From Mariaggregatimicrobium sp964498785 (GTDB lineage: Bacteria; Zhuqueibacterota; Zhuqueibacteria; Thermofontimicrobiales; Thiofontviventaceae), in assembly GCA_964498785.1 (NCBI GenBank), contig CAZCJL010000102.1, forward strand, positions 1 to 25,853: a stretch of 25,853 nt of DNA, written 5' to 3'. Position 1 is the stretch's first letter. Each line of letters begins with the position of its first letter. The notes beneath the pieces are model-generated. The model ran no database searches and was not told the DNA's origin. It saw only the letters and a list, made by a program, of their open reading frames with translations. The translations under genes were made by a program, and so were the position numbers. Below, piece after piece: positions 23,131 to 25,853 of this stretch.

Positions 23131-23356
23131 AGAAGCACAACAGCATGTGGCGGCGCTGCCGGATACTTCGTCATGGAAAGAAAAGCCCGGCGCAATAAAT
23201 CCCGTGCTTCTAGATCAGTAAAACGCCTGGTGGCGGGTTGAGGGATACTTCGTACACACTGCTGGCTTTCCCCGGCTTGGCCGGGTAGCTTGCCCAAACG
23301 GCCCCCTCGCAGCATTCCCCAGGTTTTCAGTCAACAGTCCAGTAGCGGGTCATGGA
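23131..23356. other. Non-coding, structured stretch between the candidate Y RNA and the tnpB remnant
   Basis: No supported gene. AGAAGCAC (23131-23138) pairs perfectly with GTGCTTCT (23203-23210), enclosing a GC-rich part. CGCC-TGGT-GGCG (23224-23235) and CCCGGC-TTG-GCCGGG (23271-23285) are further hairpins. GGATACTTCGT occurs twice (23161 and 23243). This may be part of a longer RNA, or older element DNA. Lower GC here than in the phage genes. Confidence 0.4.
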
Positions 23357-23560
23357 GAGCGCACCTATCGTTGCGACCATTGCGGCACCGAGATCGACCG
23401 TGATCTCAACGCTGCACGAAATATCTATACCGCCGGCTTGGCGGGAATCAACGCCTGTGGACCGGAAGGCTCTGGCTCTGCTCGTAAGAGCAGAACGAAA
23501 CCATGCCGGGTCGAAGCAGGAACTAAACCGGGAGCGTACTCACATACGCTCACAAATTAG
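23357..23560 (+). pseudogene. tnpB: 3' fragment of a tnpB gene (C-terminal zinc finger and tail)
   Basis: 68 codons in frame, beginning ERTYRCDHCGTEIDRDLNAA and ending HTLTN plus TAG. The second CX2C of the TnpB zinc finger and the 'DRDLNAARN' signature with its catalytic acidic residue are present. The RuvC core, the first CX2C and the N-terminus are absent upstream. Its frame stays open further 5' but no longer looks like TnpB. From 23401 it is 166/168 identical to the other copy at 15250-15417; the two differences (23416, 23449) are synonymous. No start codon is visible, so it is a remnant. It lies 12 bases before the Ro60 start. Confidence 0.8.
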
Positions 23561-23568
23561 AAAGCAGA
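23401..23568 (+). mobile_element. Right end of IS607/IS605-type TnpB element (omega RNA region), copy 2
   Basis: The 168 bases shared, inverted, with 15250-15417. Two perfect hairpins are seen: TCTGCTC-GTAA-GAGCAGA (23477-23494, a GNRA loop) and GAGCGTA-CTCACA-TACGCTC (23532-23551). In this family the omega RNA overlaps the 3' end of tnpB and its guide is copied from the DNA just past the element, which here would be the start of the Ro60 gene. Whether it is transcribed is not known. Confidence 0.65.
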
Positions 23569-23572
23569 ACAC

Positions 23573-25138
23573 ATGGCGCGCTTCTCGAAGAAGGGCCAGG
23601 GTCGTGGCACGCACGACCCGCGGCCCGCCAACACCCGCAACGCGGCCGGCGGCGTTGCCTGGGACACGGACGCCCGCACCAAGCTCGCGACCGTTCTTCT
23701 CAGCTCGTTCGCCTGCGGCGACCACTACCGCAACGCGAACGAGCAGCTGCAGCAAATCCAGGACCTGGCCGTCGAGATCGACGACTGGGAGTGGTGCGCG
23801 AAGTCCGCGATCTTCGCCCGCGACCACATGGGCATGCGCACGAGCTCGCACTTCCTGGCGGCGATCTGCGCCCGCCACGAGTTCGGCGGGAAGCGGGACT
23901 TCCTCAACTCGATCGTCGTCCGCCCGGACGACATGTGCGAGATCATCGGGGCCTACTGGGCGCTGGCCGGCAACAAGGCCCCGCTGCCCGCCGCCCTCAA
24001 GCGGGGCTTCGCCGACCGCTTCCAGCGGTTCGACGAGTACCAGGTGGCGAAGTACGCCGGCGGCAGCCGTGACGTCAGCCTAACGGACGTCATGCGGCTC
24101 TGCCACTTCGGCGGCCCGCTGGCCGCCAAGCTCTCGAAGGACGAGCTGGCGCCCCCCGCCACCTGGGAGGTCGGGCTGAGCGCCGCGGGCAGCGACCCGG
24201 CGGCCCGGGCCCGGGTCTGGGCCGAGCTGCTGTCCGAGAAGAAGCTGGGCTACATGGCCCTGCTCCGGAACCTGCGGAACATCGCGCAGGATGCCCCGGA
24301 CCAGCTGCGGGCGGCCTGCGCCCAGCTGGTGGACAACGACCGGCGGCGCCGTGCTCGGGTCTTCCCGTTCCGCCTGTTCACGGCCTACAACCAGTTCGAC
24401 CCGATCCAGGGCGGCAGCCACTGGGGGCGGCAGGCGACGGGCATCAATCTCCCGGCCCGGGACAAGAACCTGATCCTCGACAGCCTGGAGAAGGCCTGCG
24501 ACGACAGCCTCGAGGTCATCCCGGAGTTCGACGGTCCGACGCTGGTGGTCGTCGACACCAGTGGGTCGATGAGTTCGCTCATCAGCCAGCGCAGCACCAT
24601 GAGCTGCATGGCGGTGGGCTTCTTCATCGGCGCCTGCCTGGCCAAGAAGCTGCCGGAGTCGGACATCGCCCACTTCGCGGACGACGCGGAGATGATCGAC
24701 CTCGGCCGGAGGTCCGCCGGCGTCACGACCCTCGTCCAGCGCCTGTTTCAGGTGTCGGGCCGCGTCGGCCACGGCACCAACTTCAGCTCGATCTTCGGGC
24801 TGTCGGCGATCCGCGAGGGTAAGTACCGGCGGATCATTGTCCTGTCGGACATGCAGAGCTGGTACGGCAATGAGTCGGTCGGCAGTCAGTGGGCGAGCCG
24901 CCAGAAGGCGTTCGTCTACTCGTTCAACCTGCACAGCGACGGGACTTCGATGTTCGACACGAAGAACCCGCGCTTCATGCAGCTCAGCGGGTTCAGCGAC
25001 AAGATCTGGGAGTTCATCCCCCAGCACGAGGAGGGTCCGGGCGGCATGATCCAGGCGATCGACGAGATCTGCCTCAAGCGCCCGACCCGCACGCCCGAGG
25101 CCCAGGCCGACCTGGACCAGGGCGACGCTGAGGTCTAG
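23573..25138 (+). CDS. rsr: Ro60/Rsr-like RNA-binding protein (TROVE plus VWA domains)
   Basis: A 521-residue protein of the size usual for bacterial Rsr/Ro60. Residues about 20-300 are a helical-repeat TROVE domain that forms the RNA-binding ring (for example 'WEWCAKSAIFARDHMGMRT' and 'LLRNLRNIAQ'). Residues 320-500 are a von Willebrand A domain with an intact metal site: DTSGS (Asp328, Ser330, Ser332), Thr402 in GHGTNF and Asp426 in VLSDMQSW. Ro60 binds misfolded or structured RNA and Y RNA; in bacteria it can join with PNPase for RNA decay or help rRNA maturation. A phage copy may remodel host or phage RNA. ATG 23573 has only GAAAGCAG upstream, contributed by the TnpB right end. A strong terminator follows. 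Confidence 0.9.
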   Translation: MARFSKKGQGRGTHDPRPANTRNAAGGVAWDTDARTKLATVLLSSFACGDHYRNANEQLQQIQDLAVEIDDWEWCAKSAIFARDHMGMRTSSHFLAAICARHEFGGKRDFLNSIVVRPDDMCEIIGAYWALAGNKAPLPAALKRGFADRFQRFDEYQVAKYAGGSRDVSLTDVMRLCHFGGPLAAKLSKDELAPPATWEVGLSAAGSDPAARARVWAELLSEKKLGYMALLRNLRNIAQDAPDQLRAACAQLVDNDRRRRARVFPFRLFTAYNQFDPIQGGSHWGRQATGINLPARDKNLILDSLEKACDDSLEVIPEFDGPTLVVVDTSGSMSSLISQRSTMSCMAVGFFIGACLAKKLPESDIAHFADDAEMIDLGRRSAGVTTLVQRLFQVSGRVGHGTNFSSIFGLSAIREGKYRRIIVLSDMQSWYGNESVGSQWASRQKAFVYSFNLHSDGTSMFDTKNPRFMQLSGFSDKIWEFIPQHEEGPGGMIQAIDEICLKRPTRTPEAQADLDQGDAEV

Positions 25139-25173
25139 GCCAACGACCTCGAGACATCCGTCATAAGCTAGCG

Positions 25174-25201
25174 CGCCCGCCCCATTCCGGGGCGGGCGTT
25201 T
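25174..25201 (+). terminator. Rho-independent terminator after the Ro60 gene
   Basis: A perfect ten-base GC stem (25174-25183 with 25189-25198) with loop ATTCC, followed by TTTCC. It lies 36 bases after the Ro60 stop and isolates this gene from the next. The T run is short but the stem is very strong. Confidence 0.8.
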
Positions 25202-25228
25202 CCATTCCTGATCCGAAAGGAACCACGC

Positions 25229-25567
25229 ATGCGTCTTCGCATGGACCGGGGTGGCGTTCGCTCTGAGCGTCACCCGATGCCCGGCATCCGCCGGTTCTAT
25301 CTTACGGTGCACGTCGACTGCACGGACGGGCAGGCGTACATCGTCTGCCGGGGCGCCGATGTCATCGACATCATGGAGCGCCCGACGTTCAACGCGCTCC
25401 AGACGGCGCGGGTCCTGCGCTGGCTCGAGCAGAGCCTGTGCAACCCGCGCTGCATGCTGCCGGTCGACGCTAGCATCAAGACCGTGGCCTGTGCGCTGCA
25501 CGAGCGCCTGGCCACCGCCTACAACCAGGTGGCCCGGCCGTCGGTGTCGCTGCTGGAGGACATCTGA
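25229..25567 (+). CDS. Unknown small protein (112 aa)
   Basis: A 112-residue protein with four cysteines and a mixed fold. The N-terminus is Arg-rich, then a beta segment (FYLTVHVDCTDGQAYIVCRG) and a helical C-terminus. ATG 25229 follows a good AAAGGA ribosome site. A shorter start at 25277 (MPGIRRF) is possible. No family recognised. Its stop shares a base with the next ATG (TGATG), so the two are a coupled pair. Confidence 0.6.
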   Translation: MRLRMDRGGVRSERHPMPGIRRFYLTVHVDCTDGQAYIVCRGADVIDIMERPTFNALQTARVLRWLEQSLCNPRCMLPVDASIKTVACALHERLATAYNQVARPSVSLLEDI

Positions 25568-25809
25568 TGGCCAGCGCCCGACTTCTGAAGATCGCCCGCC
25601 TGCACCGGTGGGCGATGATCGGAATGATCATCGCGGCCCTGGCCCTCGCCGTGATGATGCTCGCTCACAGCGAGCAGCTGCTCCCGTGGGCCGCACTGAA
25701 GTGGGCGTTGATCTCGGTCGGCGCCCTGGTCCCGGTCTTCGGGGTCCTCAACATCATGCTGTGGCAGGCGATCGCCGAGGACGAGGCCCGAAGTAAAGGC
25801 GCCCCCTAA
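25567..25809 (+). CDS. Small membrane protein with two membrane helices (80 aa)
   Basis: An 80-residue protein with a basic N-terminus, a first membrane helix (residues 16-33, AMIGMIIAALALAVMMLA), a short loop and a second helix (residues 42-67), then a charged end. Two short helices with a basic start resemble holins or small phage inner-membrane proteins, but no lysis genes are visible nearby. The remaining 44 bases of the window hold nothing I can support. Confidence 0.6.
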   Translation: MASARLLKIARLHRWAMIGMIIAALALAVMMLAHSEQLLPWAALKWALISVGALVPVFGVLNIMLWQAIAEDEARSKGAP

Positions 25810-25853
25810 CAGATCCAGCGCGCCGTATCTCTGGAGACACCCAGAATCTCTCA

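Noticed and set aside
22890..23198. A 102-codon + strand ORF (and a 132-codon minus ORF at 22917-23315) in the gap before Ro60
   Set aside because: Both cross the T-arm and hairpins of the candidate RNA, have no ribosome site, and their composition looks like translated RNA gene sequence, not protein.
1..25853. CRISPR arrays, rRNA genes, phage integrase or attachment sites
   Set aside because: No regularly spaced repeats, no rRNA-like sequence and no tyrosine or full serine recombinase were seen. The three palindromes are too far apart for an array.

Overview
The window looks like part of a large, GC-rich genome of a tailed phage with a contractile tail. Roughly the first half is one long rightward run of virion genes with start/stop overlaps (TGATG, ATGA, GTGA). 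It includes a recognisable baseplate J-like protein, a plausible gp25-like partner, a hub-like protein and several fibre or appendage-like proteins. GTG and TTG starts are common. The host cannot be named from the sequence. One promoter that appears to start transcription at the start codon itself fits a host that translates leaderless mRNA, but this is only a hint.

Layout. Positions 1-12431 (+) hold the tail/baseplate operon, with a sigma-70-like gene embedded at 4333-5076. Positions 12394-17066 (-) hold a radical SAM/SPASM-like enzyme, an unrecognised protein, two DUF2589-type proteins, a small MerR-type helix-turn-helix protein fused to the tail of a TnpB nuclease, a small membrane protein and a 315-residue unknown. 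Positions 17065-19482 (+) hold a primase-like zinc-finger protein whose start codon overlaps that of its divergent neighbour. Positions 19436-22762 (-) hold a glycan cassette: a methyltransferase, a GT-B glycosyltransferase and a two-domain glycosyltransferase. Positions 22763-23572 have no protein gene but much RNA-like structure. Positions 23573-25138 (+) encode a Ro60/Rsr protein (TROVE plus VWA), followed by a strong terminator and two small genes.

The most interesting part is the Ro60 locus. A full-length Ro60 homologue lies downstream of a candidate Y RNA-like transcript with a near-canonical tRNA T-arm (loop UUCGACU) and a long closing helix with bulges ending in UUGAC. Between the two lies the 3' end of an IS607/IS605-type tnpB gene. 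A second copy of that 3' end (166 of 168 bases identical, inverted, about 8 kb away) sits just before the start codon of a DUF2589 gene. Both copies keep two perfect hairpins and stop 4-6 bases before the phage start codon, and their only two differences are synonymous in the tnpB frame. This suggests that the structured right end of a TnpB element, the region that encodes omega RNA in this family, now serves as a 5' leader for two phage genes.

Other points include a 14-base palindrome repeated three times in a 21-base context, a 13-base direct repeat around the HTH-TnpB insert, and a possible -1 frameshift site at 937-943. Functional statements rest on motifs read by eye. No database search was possible.
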